From Malikia granosa (GTDB taxonomy: Bacteria; Pseudomonadota; Gammaproteobacteria; Burkholderiales; Burkholderiaceae_C), in NCBI RefSeq assembly GCF_002980595.1, contig NZ_PVLQ01000027.1:124001-188000 (forward strand): DNA of 64,000 bases, in the 5' to 3' direction. Position 1 is the first letter of the stretch; the number at the start of each line of letters is the position of its first letter. Both the position numbers and the translations under genes were made by a program. The notes beneath the pieces are model-generated. The model was not told the DNA's origin. It did no database searches and saw only the letters and a list, made by a program, of their open reading frames with translations. Positions 9,532-18,973 of this stretch are shown piece after piece.

Positions 9532-10980
9532 ATGAGCCGACACCAATTCGACGAAATGTATGCCGCACCCGGCCAGGTGCGTGAGCACTACCTCCAATAC
9601 GCGCGCTGGCTCGCCGAGCAGCCCGACGACGTGATGCGGGCGCGCCGCGAGGAAGCCGAGATGATCTTCCGCCGCGTTGGCATCACCTTCGCGGTCTACG
9701 GCGCCAAGGACGAGGACGGCGCCGGCACCGAGCGGCTGATTCCCTTCGACCTGATCCCGCGCGTGATCCCGGCAGAGGAATGGCGCTCGATGGAGAAGGG
9801 CCTGGAGCAGCGCGTCACGGCGCTGAACCGCTTCCTGCACGACATCTACCACGACCAGGAGATCGTCAAGGCCGGCATCGTGCCGCGCGAGCAGATCGAG
9901 GGCAATGCCCAGTTCCGGCCCGAGATGGTCGGCGTCGACCTGCCGGGCGGCATCTACTCGCACATCTCGGGCATCGACATCGTGCGCGCCCCGGTGCCGG
10001 GCGGGCAGGGCGAGGCCGAATACTACGTGCTCGAGGACAACCTGCGCGTGCCCAGCGGCGTGAGCTACATGCTGGAAGACCGCAAGATGATGATGCGGCT
10101 GTTTCCCGAGCTGTTCGCGCAGAACCGGGTCGCGCCGGTCGCGCATTACCCCGACCTGCTGCTCGAGACGCTGCGCTCGGTCTGTCCCGACCATCCGGTC
10201 GATCCGACCGTGGTCGTGCTCACGCCCGGCATGTACAACAGCGCCTATTTCGAGCATGCCTTCCTGGCCCAGCAGATGGGCGTCGAGCTGGTCGAGGGCC
10301 AGGACCTGTTCGTCAAGGACGATTTCGTCTACATGCGCACCACGCGCGGCCCGAAGCGGGTCGACGTGATCTACCGCCGCGTCGATGACGACTTCCTCGA
10401 CCCGCTGGCCTTCCGCCCCGACTCGACCCTGGGCTGCGCCGGCCTGCTCGATGTCTACCGCAAGGGCAATGTGACGCTGTCCAACGCGATCGGCACCGGC
10501 GTGGCCGACGACAAGTCGATCTACCCCTATGTGCCGCAGATGATCGAGTTCTACCTGGGCGAGAAACCGATCCTGAAGAACGTGCCCACCTACATGGGCC
10601 GCAAGCCCGACGACCTCAAGTACATCCTGGCCAACCTGAAGGACCTGGTGGTCAAGGAAGTGCATGGTGCCGGCGGCTACGGCATGCTGGTGGGACCGGC
10701 TGCGACCGCGGCCGAGATCGAGGAATTCCGCCAGGCCGTGCTCGCCAATCCCGAGGGTTACATCGCCCAGCCCACGCTGAGCCTCTCGAGCTGCCCGACC
10801 TATGTCGAGCGCGGCATCGCGCCGCGCCACATCGACCTGCGCCCCTTCGTGCTGTCGGGCCGCAAGGGGGTGCAGATCGTGCCGGGCGGACTCACGCGCG
10901 TCGCGCTCAAGGAAGGCTCGCTGGTGGTGAACTCGTCCCAGGGCGGCGGCACCAAGGACACCTGGGTACTGGAAGACTGA
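9532..10980 (+). CDS. Circularly permuted ATP-grasp protein (type 1)
   Basis: The 482-residue product is a stand-alone circularly permuted ATP-grasp protein. Diagnostic stretches are [15 protein letters not shown] at the N-terminus, [84 protein letters not shown] and [18 protein letters not shown]-binding acidic and Asn residues appear to be preserved. I place the start at the ATG of 9532, because the family begins there; an earlier in-frame codon at 9466 would add 22 residues of unlike composition. It is followed 14 bases later by the alpha-E gene, a pairing conserved in many bacteria. It presumably ligates an amine to a carboxylate, but no substrate is established. Confidence 0.92.
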   Translation: MSRHQFDEMYAAPGQVREHYLQYARWLAEQPDDVMRARREEAEMIFRRVGITFAVYGAKDEDGAGTERLIPFDLIPRVIPAEEWRSMEKGLEQRVTALNRFLHDIYHDQEIVKAGIVPREQIEGNAQFRPEMVGVDLPGGIYSHISGIDIVRAPVPGGQGEAEYYVLEDNLRVPSGVSYMLEDRKMMMRLFPELFAQNRVAPVAHYPDLLLETLRSVCPDHPVDPTVVVLTPGMYNSAYFEHAFLAQQMGVELVEGQDLFVKDDFVYMRTTRGPKRVDVIYRRVDDDFLDPLAFRPDSTLGCAGLLDVYRKGNVTLSNAIGTGVADDKSIYPYVPQMIEFYLGEKPILKNVPTYMGRKPDDLKYILANLKDLVVKEVHGAGGYGMLVGPAATAAEIEEFRQAVLANPEGYIAQPTLSLSSCPTYVERGIAPRHIDLRPFVLSGRKGVQIVPGGLTRVALKEGSLVVNSSQGGGTKDTWVLED

Positions 10981-10994
10981 GGAAGAACTGAAAT

Positions 10995-11954
10995 ATGCTG
11001 TCGAGAACCGCCGATCACCTGTTCTGGATGTCGCGCTACACCGAGCGCGCCGAAAACACCGCCCGCATGCTGGACGTGAACTACCAGACCGCGCTGCTGC
11101 CGCAGTCGGCCGCGGTGGCCAAGCTGGGCTGGGAGGGCCTGCTGCGCATCAGCGAACTGATGCCCGCCTACGAGTTCCTGCATGGCGAGGTCAACAGCAA
11201 GGACGTGCTGGACTTCATGGTGCGCGACGCCTCCAATCCCTCGAGCATCGTGTCCTGCCTGCGCGCCGCGCGCGAGAACGCCCGCGCGGTGCGCGGCGCG
11301 CTGCCGACCGAGGTCTGGGAAACCATCAACCACACCTGGCTCAAGCTGAGCCAGATGCTCAAGGACAAGGAGTTCGAGCGCGACCCGGCCAAGTTCTTCG
11401 ACTGGGTCAAGCACCGCTCGCACCTGTCGCGCGGCGTCGCGATCGGCACCATGCTGCGCGACGAGGCCTTCTATTTCTACCGCATGGGCACCTTCCTCGA
11501 GCGGGCCGACAACACGGCGCGGCTGCTCGACGTCAAGTTCCACGCGGTCGAGAGCGACTTCTACGGCGCCGCCTCCGAGCAGGACCAGGAATACGACTTC
11601 TACCACTGGAGCGCGATCCTGCGCAGCGTCAGCGCGTTCGAGGTCTACCGCAAGGTCTACCGCGATGTCATCACGCCCGAGCGGGTGGCCGAGCTGCTGA
11701 TCCTGCGCGCCGACATGCCGCGCAGCCTGCACGCCAGCCTGCAGGGCGTGGTGGCCAACCTGGGCCGGGTCAGCAACTCGATCTCGGGCGAGACCGAGCG
11801 CCGTGCCGGCAAGATGCTGTCCGACCTGCAGTACGGCAGCCTCGAGGAGATCATGGAGACCGGCCTGCACGCCTACCTGACCCAGTTCCTCGACCGCGTC
11901 AACGAGCTCGGCGGGCGCATCAGCCGCGACTTCCTGGTGCCGGCGCCGGTCTGA
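10995..11954 (+). CDS. Alpha-E domain-containing protein (DUF403)
   Basis: This 319-residue, largely helical protein starts MLSRTADHLFWMSRYTERAEN, the standard alpha-E opening. It also carries a second characteristic stretch, FYRMGTFLERADNTARLLD, near residue 165. The domain has no known catalytic residues and is nearly always encoded beside circularly permuted ATP-grasp proteins, as it is here (14 bases downstream of one). It probably forms a complex with it. The gene ends just before a strong intrinsic terminator, so ATP-grasp plus alpha-E form a two-gene unit. Unlike the 1-6814 set, no transglutaminase-like gene follows on this strand. Confidence 0.92.
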   Translation: MLSRTADHLFWMSRYTERAENTARMLDVNYQTALLPQSAAVAKLGWEGLLRISELMPAYEFLHGEVNSKDVLDFMVRDASNPSSIVSCLRAARENARAVRGALPTEVWETINHTWLKLSQMLKDKEFERDPAKFFDWVKHRSHLSRGVAIGTMLRDEAFYFYRMGTFLERADNTARLLDVKFHAVESDFYGAASEQDQEYDFYHWSAILRSVSAFEVYRKVYRDVITPERVAELLILRADMPRSLHASLQGVVANLGRVSNSISGETERRAGKMLSDLQYGSLEEIMETGLHAYLTQFLDRVNELGGRISRDFLVPAPV

Positions 11955-11968
11955 GGCGCCACATAAGC

Positions 11969-12004
11969 AAAAAGCCCGTCGCTGCAGTAGCGACGGGCTT
12001 TTTA
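11969..12004 (+). terminator. Intrinsic terminator after the ATP-grasp/alpha-E pair
   Basis: An 11-bp perfect stem (AGCCCGTCGCT with AGCGACGGGCT, 5-base loop) is followed by a T run and preceded by an A run. It could act in both directions and may also stop transcripts of the minus-strand tRNA genes. Confidence 0.9.
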
Positions 12005-12007
12005 TAT

Positions 12008-12083
12008 TGGAGCGGGATAAGAGACTCGAACTCTCGACCTATACCTTGGCAAGGTATCGCTCTACCAACTGAGCTAATCCCGC
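12008..12083 (-). tRNA. tRNA-Gly (GCC)
   Basis: The 76-base cloverleaf has an acceptor stem GCGGGAT/ATCCCGC, a D-arm AGCTCAGTTGGTAGAGC, an anticodon loop TTGCCAA giving anticodon GCC, and a T-arm with GTTCGAGTC. The 3' CCA is encoded. It is the last of three tRNA genes on this strand. Confidence 0.97.
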
Positions 12084-12092
12084 ATCTGAATT

Positions 12093-12168
12093 TGGCTCCT
12101 CGACCTGGGCTCGAACCAGGGACCTACGGATTAACAGTCCGGCGCTCTACCGACTGAGCTATCGAGGA
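12093..12168 (-). tRNA. tRNA-Asn (GTT), copy 1
   Basis: A 76-base cloverleaf with acceptor stem TCCTCGA/TCGAGGA, anticodon loop CTGTTAA (anticodon GTT), T-loop GTTCGAGCC and encoded CCA. The sequence is identical to the second copy 47 bases away. Confidence 0.97.
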
Positions 12169-12215
12169 ATCTACCCGTGGCGATGGTGTCATCACGGGCA
12201 TCAGTATCAAATTGT

Positions 12216-12291
12216 TGGCTCCTCGACCTGGGCTCGAACCAGGGACCTACGGATTAACAGTCCGGCGCTCTACCGACTGAGCTATCGAGGA
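12216..12291 (-). tRNA. tRNA-Asn (GTT), copy 2
   Basis: Identical over all 76 bases to the tRNA at 12093-12168, with the 3' CCA encoded. It is the promoter-proximal gene of the three-tRNA group. Confidence 0.97.
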
Positions 12292-12372
12292 ACAGCCTTG
12301 AATTATAGCCAGGTTTTCGACTCTGTTGCAGCAGGGTGAAAATTTTCTGGCTCAGGCCGCAGGTTCAGGCGT

Positions 12373-13299
12373 TCAGCGACCCTGGCCGGCCTGGGCGGCG
12401 CGCAGTGAGTCCCAGCGCTGCTGCAGCGCGGCAGCGGCGGCTTCGGGCTGTTCGGCGCCGGTGATGGCGCGCACCACCGCAAACGACCCGACACCGCTGG
12501 CGGCGACCTCGGGCAGCTGCTCGGCGCCGATGCCGCCGATCGCGACCAGGCTGCGCGAGCGCATCAGCCGCGCGTAGGCCTGCAGCCGTCCCGTGCCCTG
12601 CGGCGGCGTCGCCATGGCTTTGAGCGTGGTCGGGAACACCGCGCCGAGCGCCAGGTAGCTCGGGCCCACGGTGTCGGCGCGCAGCATCTCGGCATAGCCG
12701 TGGGTGCTCAGGCCCAGCCGCAGCCCGGCGTCGCGGATCTCGGCCAGCTCGGACGCGGTCAGCGTGTCGAGGTCTTCCTGGCCCAGGTGCACGCCGTAGG
12801 CGCCGGCGGCAATCGCCTCGCGCCAGTGGTCGTTGATGAACAGCAGGCTGGCTGTTCCCTGCACGGCTTCGACGGCGGCGCGGATCTCGGCGCGCACGGC
12901 GGCCGCATCCTGCGACTTGAAGCGCAGCTGCACGGTCGGCAGGCCGGCGCGCGCCATGCGACCGACCCATTCGGCGCTCGGCAGCACGGCGTAGAGGCCG
13001 AGCGCTGGCGGGCAGGGTGCGAAGGCGTCAATGCGCGGACCGGCGGGGATGCCGAAATCGGCCGGCTCGCAAGGCCAGGCATCGGGGTCGAAGCGGCCGC
13101 TGCGATCGCTCTGGCGCTGCCAGGCGCTGGCCACGACCTCGGCGTCGGCCGGGATGAAGCCGAGTCGGCGCGCGGCGGCGTAGCCGATCGCATGGGGGCT
13201 GGCGTCGGCCGGCAGCGCGGCCGGATCGGTATTGCTGTCCAGGCCGAGCGCGGCATGGCGCTCGACGATGCTCTGCATCAGTTCGGTGGCAGTCGGCAT
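12373..13299 (-). CDS. thiE: Thiamine phosphate synthase with N-terminal extension
   Basis: ThiE joins HMP-pyrophosphate and thiazole phosphate to make thiamine phosphate. The catalytic TIM barrel begins near residue 105 (GLYAVLPS). It carries TVQLRFKS, FINDHWREAI, GVHLGQEDL, STHGYAEML, GAVFPTTLK and AIGGI, which match the substrate- and phosphate-binding loops of the family. The protein has 308 residues because about 100 residues of unknown function precede the barrel, so it is longer than the usual 210. It is the last gene of thiO-thiS-thiG-thiE and starts 3 bases after the thiG stop. Confidence 0.93.
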   Translation of the reverse strand: MPTATELMQSIVERHAALGLDSNTDPAALPADASPHAIGYAAARRLGFIPADAEVVASAWQRQSDRSGRFDPDAWPCEPADFGIPAGPRIDAFAPCPPALGLYAVLPSAEWVGRMARAGLPTVQLRFKSQDAAAVRAEIRAAVEAVQGTASLLFINDHWREAIAAGAYGVHLGQEDLDTLTASELAEIRDAGLRLGLSTHGYAEMLRADTVGPSYLALGAVFPTTLKAMATPPQGTGRLQAYARLMRSRSLVAIGGIGAEQLPEVAASGVGSFAVVRAITGAEQPEAAAAALQQRWDSLRAAQAGQGR

Positions 13300-13302
13300 G
13301 GA

Positions 13303-14109
13303 TCAGTCCTGGTGCCAGAACGGGGTGCCGAGCACCGGGGTGCTGGGCTGTGCGGTGTCCTGCGCGGTCATGGCACCGGCCAGGAAGGCGCTGCGGCCGG
13401 CCTTCACCGCGTCGGCGAAGGCGCCGGCCATGGTGACGGGTTCCTGCGCCAGCGCGACCGCGGTGTTGAGCAGCACCGCGTCATAGCCCCATTCCATCAC
13501 CTGGCAGGCGTGCGAGGGCAGGCCCAGGCCGGCATCGACGATCAGCGGCACGTCGAGGCGCTCGCGCAGCGTGCGCAGCGCCCAGGGGTTGATCGGGCCG
13601 CGGCCGGTGCCGATCGGTGCCGCCCAGGGCATGACGGCCTGGCAGCCGACGTCGACCAGGCGCTGGCACAGCACCAGGTCGTCGGTGCTGTAGGGCAGCA
13701 CCTTGAAGCCGGACTTGATCAGGCGCTCGGCGGCCTCGACCAGGTTCAGCGTGTCGGGCTGCAGCGTGTAGTCGTCGCCGATCAGCTCGAGCTTGATCCA
13801 GTCGGTCTCGAACACCTCGCGCGCCATCTCGGCGGTGGTGATGGCTTCCTGCAGGCTGTGGCAGCCGGCGGTATTGGGCAGCACCGGCACGCCCATCTTC
13901 TGCAGCAGCGGCCAGAAGCCCTGGCTGGCGTCGAGGCCGCTGGCGCCCTGGCGCCGCAGCGAGGCGGTCAGCATGCAGGGCTGGCTGCGCGCGACCGCGG
14001 CCTCGAGCACGGCGGGCGAGGGGTAGCGCGAGGTGCCCAGTAGCAGTCGGCTGGCGAAGATCTCGCCATAGAGGACCAGCGGGTCTTGGTTGGGGGCGGC
14101 TGTGGTCAT
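13303..14109 (-). CDS. thiG: Thiazole synthase ThiG
   Basis: ThiG builds the thiazole phosphate of thiamine from deoxyxylulose phosphate, the ThiS thiocarboxylate and dehydroglycine made by ThiO. I chose the ATG at 14109 (MTTAAPNQDPLVLYGEIFASR), because family members start close to DPLVLYGE; an earlier in-frame codon at 14148 would add 13 unlikely residues. The barrel shows LLLGTSRYPSP, WIKLELIGDDYTLQPD, MPWAAPIGTGRGP and IVDAGLGLPSHA. The product has 268 residues, normal for the family. It lies 45 bases after thiS and just ahead of thiE. Confidence 0.95.
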   Translation of the reverse strand: MTTAAPNQDPLVLYGEIFASRLLLGTSRYPSPAVLEAAVARSQPCMLTASLRRQGASGLDASQGFWPLLQKMGVPVLPNTAGCHSLQEAITTAEMAREVFETDWIKLELIGDDYTLQPDTLNLVEAAERLIKSGFKVLPYSTDDLVLCQRLVDVGCQAVMPWAAPIGTGRGPINPWALRTLRERLDVPLIVDAGLGLPSHACQVMEWGYDAVLLNTAVALAQEPVTMAGAFADAVKAGRSAFLAGAMTAQDTAQPSTPVLGTPFWHQD

Positions 14110-14154
14110 GGTGTGAATCGGAAGGTGGTGGGCAGGGAGCGGCGGCAAGGAGGC

Positions 14155-14352
14155 TCAGCCGCCGGTCACGGGGGCGATGATCTCGACCTTGTCGCCTTCG
14201 GCCAGCGGCGTCTGGGCGTACTGGCCGCGCGGCACGAAGCGCAGGTTGAGCGCGGCGGCGAACGGGCCGCTGGCGCCTAGCGCCTGCACCGCATCGGCCA
14301 GGGTGGCGTGGTCGGGCAGCTGGTGGGCCTGGTTGTTGATGAGGACTTGCAT
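14155..14352 (-). CDS. thiS: Sulfur carrier protein ThiS
   Basis: A 65-residue ubiquitin-like protein ending in the required Gly-Gly (APVTGG). The C-terminal Gly is adenylated and converted to a thiocarboxylate that gives sulfur to ThiG. The stretch GDKVEIIAPV is typical. It starts 7 bases after the thiO stop. No thiF-like adenylyltransferase is in the window, so activation must be done by a gene elsewhere. Confidence 0.95.
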   Translation of the reverse strand: MQVLINNQAHQLPDHATLADAVQALGASGPFAAALNLRFVPRGQYAQTPLAEGDKVEIIAPVTGG

Positions 14353-14359
14353 GGTGGGA

Positions 14360-15484
14360 TCAGGCCGCGCGGGCGGCCAGGGTGGAAAAGCGCAGTTGCA
14401 GCTGGTCGGCCAGCGTCTTGCGGCCTTGCTGCATCCATTCGAGCACGGCGTCGAGCAAGGCCGGCGAGATCATGAAGCCGTGCCGGTACAGGCCGTTGAC
14501 CTGCAGCACGCGCGGCGCGACCTCGTGGATGGCCGGCAGGTTGTCGGGCAGGGTCGGGCGGCAGTGGCTGCACAGCTCGAGGATGCGTCCCTCGCCGAAG
14601 CCGGGGTGGACCGCGTAGGCGGCGCTCAGCAGTTCGAGCGTCGAGCGCACGCTGGCCGGGCTCATGTCGTCGCTCTCGATCTCGGTGGCGCCGATCACGA
14701 AGATGTGGTCTTCCTTCGGCGCGATGTAGATCGGGTAGCGCGGGTGCAGCAGCCGGGTCGGGCGCTGCAGCGTGACGTCGGGCGCATGGATGCGCGCGAC
14801 CTCGCCGCGCACGCCGCGCAGGCTCTGGCCCGGGGCCTGCCAGTCGGCGCGCGCGCCCAAGCCCCGGCAATCCAGCAGCCAGCCGCCCCGGTCGGCCTGG
14901 ATGTCCTGCGCCTGTTCCAGCGTCAGGCGGGTATTCCATTCGATGGTGATGCCGCGCGCGGCCAGCGAGTCGGTCAGCGCCGCCAGCAGCTGGCGGTTGT
15001 CGAGCTGGCCTTCCTCGGGCAGGTACAGGCCCTGGTGGAAGCGCTGCGCCAGCGCCGGCTCGAGCTCGGCCAGGCCCTGGCTGTCGAGTCCGCGTGGCCT
15101 GGGCAGATCGGGTAGGGCACGGCCGGTCTGGGCCAGCAGGCCCGAGAAGCGCTGCGCCTCCGGCGCGTCCTGGCGGTGCCAGACGATCAGCGTGCCGTTT
15201 TGCTGGAAGTAGACCGGGCGCGTCAGGCCCTTGATCAGCTGCGGCCAGCGCGCGAGCGCATACTGGCCCAGCGCGACCACGCTGGGCTCGGTGATGGCGG
15301 ATTCGGCCAGCGGTGCCAACATCGCGGCGGCGACTCGGGCCGCCGCACCGCTGCCGTCGGGCGGGCCGGCATCGACGAGGCGGACCGGGTGGCCGGCTTG
15401 TGCCAGCGACAGCGCGAGCAGGCGGCCCATCAGGCCGGCGCCGAGCACCAGCACTGGTTCTTGTGGCTGCAGGGATTCAGACAT
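14360..15484 (-). CDS. thiO: Glycine oxidase ThiO
   Basis: This FAD-dependent oxidase (374 residues) oxidises glycine to the imine used by ThiG, the aerobic route to thiazole. The FAD site is VLVLGAGLMGRLLALSLAQAGHPVRLVD near residue 13, and a second D-amino-acid-oxidase block VRGEVARIHAP lies near residue 240. I start it at the ATG of 15484 (MSESLQPQEP); an upstream in-frame codon at 15562 would overlap thiD and add 26 basic residues. It is the first gene of thiO-thiS-thiG-thiE and diverges from thiD across a 61-base gap. The gap is too short for a TPP riboswitch, so this operon is apparently not controlled that way. Confidence 0.93.
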   Translation of the reverse strand: MSESLQPQEPVLVLGAGLMGRLLALSLAQAGHPVRLVDAGPPDGSGAAARVAAAMLAPLAESAITEPSVVALGQYALARWPQLIKGLTRPVYFQQNGTLIVWHRQDAPEAQRFSGLLAQTGRALPDLPRPRGLDSQGLAELEPALAQRFHQGLYLPEEGQLDNRQLLAALTDSLAARGITIEWNTRLTLEQAQDIQADRGGWLLDCRGLGARADWQAPGQSLRGVRGEVARIHAPDVTLQRPTRLLHPRYPIYIAPKEDHIFVIGATEIESDDMSPASVRSTLELLSAAYAVHPGFGEGRILELCSHCRPTLPDNLPAIHEVAPRVLQVNGLYRHGFMISPALLDAVLEWMQQGRKTLADQLQLRFSTLAARAA

Positions 15485-15545
15485 GGTGACGATCCTCTTG
15501 AGGCAAGGAGCGGGCAGCGCGCGGGCGCTGCGGGATAATTTTGCG

Positions 15546-16394
15546 ATGAGCCAAGATTCCACCTTTCATTACCCACGCGTCCTGACCATCGCCGGCAGCG
15601 ATTCCTGCGGCGGCGCGGGCATCCAGGCCGACCTCAAGACCTTCGCCGCGCTGGGCTGCTACGGCATGAGCGCGATCACCGCGCTGACGGCGCAGAACAC
15701 GGTCGGCGTGCGCGCCATCCACGGCGTGCCGGCGGACTTCCTGCAGGAGCAGATTGCTGCCGTGATCGAGGACATCGGCGTCGACGCGGTCAAGATCGGC
15801 ATGCTGCACGCGCCCGAGATCGTCGAGGTGGTGGCCTGGGCGATCGACCATTACCAGCTGCAGCAGGTGGTGCTGGACCCGGTGATGGTCGCGACCAGCG
15901 GCGACGCGTTGATCCGGCAGGAAACGATCGCCTCGCTGGTGTCCGAATTGTTCCCGCGTGCCAGCCTGATCACGCCGAACCTGGACGAGGCCGCGCTGCT
16001 GCTGGGCCGTCCGGTGCGCGAGGTGGCCGACCTCGACGCTGCCTGCGCCGACCTGCTGGGACTGGGTGCCAAGGCCGTGCTGCTCAAGGGCGGCCATCTG
16101 GGTGGCGAGCAGCTGACCGACCTGCTGGCGCTGCCTGCTCAACCCGCCGACCGATGGCTGCGCCTGAGCGGGCCGCGTATCGCGACGCGCAACTCGCATG
16201 GCACCGGTTGCACCCTGTCGTCGGCGATTGCCGCCCACCTGGCGCTGGGCCTGGAGCTGGCCGAGGCGGTCCAGGCAGCGCATGCCTATATCCGCGGCGC
16301 GATCGCGGCCGGCGCCGATGTGCAGACCGGCCAGGGCCACGGACCGCTGAACCACGGTTACGCCCCGCAGGCCATGCGGCGGCTGCAGGGCTGA
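15546..16394 (+). CDS. thiD: Hydroxymethylpyrimidine/phosphomethylpyrimidine kinase
   Basis: ThiD phosphorylates HMP twice to the pyrophosphate used by ThiE, and it is also the salvage kinase for imported HMP. The 282-residue protein shows VLTIAGSDSCGGAGIQADLKTF, TALTAQNTVGV, LDPVMVATSGD, ITPNLDEA and NSHGTGCTLSSAIA with the catalytic Cys/Asp-type anion hole of the ribokinase fold. The start is ATG 15546; the longer open frame upstream lies over thiO. It is convergent with the short-chain dehydrogenase gene 14 bases away, the last gene of the riboswitch operon. That places an HMP kinase directly beside the proposed HMP-precursor pathway. Confidence 0.95.
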   Translation: MSQDSTFHYPRVLTIAGSDSCGGAGIQADLKTFAALGCYGMSAITALTAQNTVGVRAIHGVPADFLQEQIAAVIEDIGVDAVKIGMLHAPEIVEVVAWAIDHYQLQQVVLDPVMVATSGDALIRQETIASLVSELFPRASLITPNLDEAALLLGRPVREVADLDAACADLLGLGAKAVLLKGGHLGGEQLTDLLALPAQPADRWLRLSGPRIATRNSHGTGCTLSSAIAAHLALGLELAEAVQAAHAYIRGAIAAGADVQTGQGHGPLNHGYAPQAMRRLQG

Positions 16395-16408
16395 GTCGCG
16401 CTGTCGCT

Positions 16409-17178
<770 letters not shown>

Positions 17179-17182
<4 letters not shown>

Positions 17183-18198
17183 GGCTTGGCCGGCAGCAGG
17201 TCGGTGCCGACGATGCTGTTGACCGCGATCTCGCGCGACAGCACGCCGATGTCGCGGTAGACCTGCAGCCCGCGCTGCAGCGTGGCGGTATCCAGGCTGC
17301 CCAGGCCCTTCTTCTGCGTCAGGCTCGAGATGCTCGAGGCATTGCGCAGCTTGATGACTTCCAGGTTGATGGCCTCGTTCTGGCCGTCGATGGCGACCCG
17401 GGTCGCCAGGCGGGCCGCTTCCTCGGGAGCCTGCATCATCCACTGCGCGCTGTCGCGAAAACCTGTCAGGAAGCGGCGCAGCAGCGCTTTTTGTCGTTGG
17501 TAGGTCTCCTCGCGCACCACCAGCAGGTCGCTGCTGAGGTTGAGCTGCTGGCGCACTTCCATCACGTTGACTTCGCCCAGGCCGCGCTGGCGCCCGACCA
17601 GCAAGCCGGTGTCGGTGGCGGCGGTGGCATCGACCTGGCCCTGCATCAGCGGCGCGAAGTTGAGCAGCCCGGTCGGCACCAGGGTGATGTCGGCTTCGCT
17701 CAGGCCGGCCGAGTGCAGCAGCACCTGCAGATTCTGCCGCGTGCCGCTGGACAGGCTGTAGACGCCGACCCGCTTGCCCTTCAGGTCGGCCGGCTTGCTG
17801 ATGCCGCGCGATTTGAGCGACACGACGTTGAAGACGTTCTGCGGGTAGACGTCGTAGATGGCGCGCAGCTTCTCGCCCTTGTCGAGCGCGGCGAACAGCG
17901 AGCCCGGGTCGGTGAAGGCGATGTCGGCCTGGCCGCTGAGCAGGTTGCGCAGCGCGTCGCCGCCGCCAGCGCCCGGCAGGTAGGAAAACTCGATGCCCTG
18001 GGCGCGGAAGAAGCCCTTGTCGGCCTCGACCAGCAGGTTCGTGATTTCCGAGATCGGCTTGCTCCAGCCGGCCAGCACCACCTTGTCGAGTGGCTGGGCC
18101 TGCGCCAGGTTGACCAGTCCGCCCAGCGGTGCGAGGCCGCCGGCCAGTCCGCCCACGGCCAGATAGCGGGCCAGGTCGCGTCGTGAAAGCTTGTGCAT
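17179..18198 (-). CDS. ABC importer substrate-binding protein, NMT1/THI5-like
   Basis: A 339-residue exported protein. The leader MHKLSRRDLARYLAVGG contains a twin-arginine-like SRRDLA motif, then a hydrophobic stretch ending ALA-like at LAQAQ. The mature part follows the NMT1/THI5-like pattern: VVLAGWSKPISEITNLLVEADKGFF, PGAGGGDALRNLLSGQADIAF, DLKGKRVGVY and TGLLNFAPLMQGQVDA. Members of this fold bind thiamine pyrimidine precursors (ThiY) or sulfonates (SsuA). The TPP riboswitch upstream favours a thiamine-related ligand. It follows the permease by 34 bases and is coupled to the dehydrogenase by an ATGA overlap. The ligand is inferred. Confidence 0.88.
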
Positions 18199-18232
18199 CA
18201 GATATTCCTTGGATCAAAAACGACGGTTTCAG

Positions 18233-18973
18233 TCACTGCCAGCGCCGCTGCAGCGCGCCGAGCAGGGCATAGGACGAGATGCCGAGCGCCGCGATCAGCG
18301 CCAGCGCGGCGAACATCAGCGCGGTGTCCATCGAGCCCTGGGCGCCGATGATCACCGCGCCCAGGCCCTGGCTGGCGCTGATGAACTCGCTCACCACGGC
18401 GCCGACCCAGGCCAGCACCAGCGCCACGCGCAGGCCCGCCGCCAGGGTGTGCCGCCCGGCCGGGATCTGCAGCCGCCACAGGGTCTGCCAGCGGCTGGCG
18501 CCCAGGGCGCGGAACAGCTCGAGCTGGCGCGCGTCGGTCTGGTCGAGCGCGCCCAGGGTGTTCTCGAGCAGCGGGAAGAAGCAGATCAGCGCCGTCATCA
18601 CCACCGTGGGCAGCAGGCCAAAGCCGAACCAGACGATGAACAAGGGCGCCAGCGCCAGCTTGGGCGTCACCTGGCTCAGCACCAGGTAAGGGGTCAGCCA
18701 GCGGCGCAGGCGCCGGCTCTGCCCAAGCAGCAGGCCGGAGCCAAAGCCCAGCGCGGCGCCCAGGACCAGCCCGAGGCCGACCGATGCCAGGGTCTGCCCC
18801 AGGTGCGGCCACCAGTAGCCGGTCGCAAAGCCCTGCCAGAGCGCGCGCCCGACCTGGGACGGCGCCGGCAGCACCAGCGCCGACAGCTGCCACCAGCGGG
18901 TCGAGAGTTCCCAGGCCAGCAGCAGGCCCAGGCCAAGTAGCAGCGAGATGCCGGCATCGAACAGGCGCTTCAT
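18233..18973 (-). CDS. ABC importer permease
   Basis: A 246-residue integral membrane protein of the SsuC/TauC/ThiX type. It has about six membrane segments and the EAA-like loop ELFRALGASRWQTLWRLQIPAG near residue 155, which contacts the ATPase. I start it at ATG 18973 (MKRLFDAG), which overlaps the ATPase stop (ATGA); an earlier codon at 19009 would add 12 residues. It works with the ATPase upstream and the substrate-binding protein downstream. Confidence 0.9.
   Translation of the reverse strand: MKRLFDAGISLLLGLGLLLAWELSTRWWQLSALVLPAPSQVGRALWQGFATGYWWPHLGQTLASVGLGLVLGAALGFGSGLLLGQSRRLRRWLTPYLVLSQVTPKLALAPLFIVWFGFGLLPTVVMTALICFFPLLENTLGALDQTDARQLELFRALGASRWQTLWRLQIPAGRHTLAAGLRVALVLAWVGAVVSEFISASQGLGAVIIGAQGSMDTALMFAALALIAALGISSYALLGALQRRWQ

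Noticed and set aside
15485-15545. Possible TPP riboswitch before thiO or thiD
   Set aside because: The 61-base divergent gap is shorter than an aptamer and lacks the CTGAGA and CTGAT cores.
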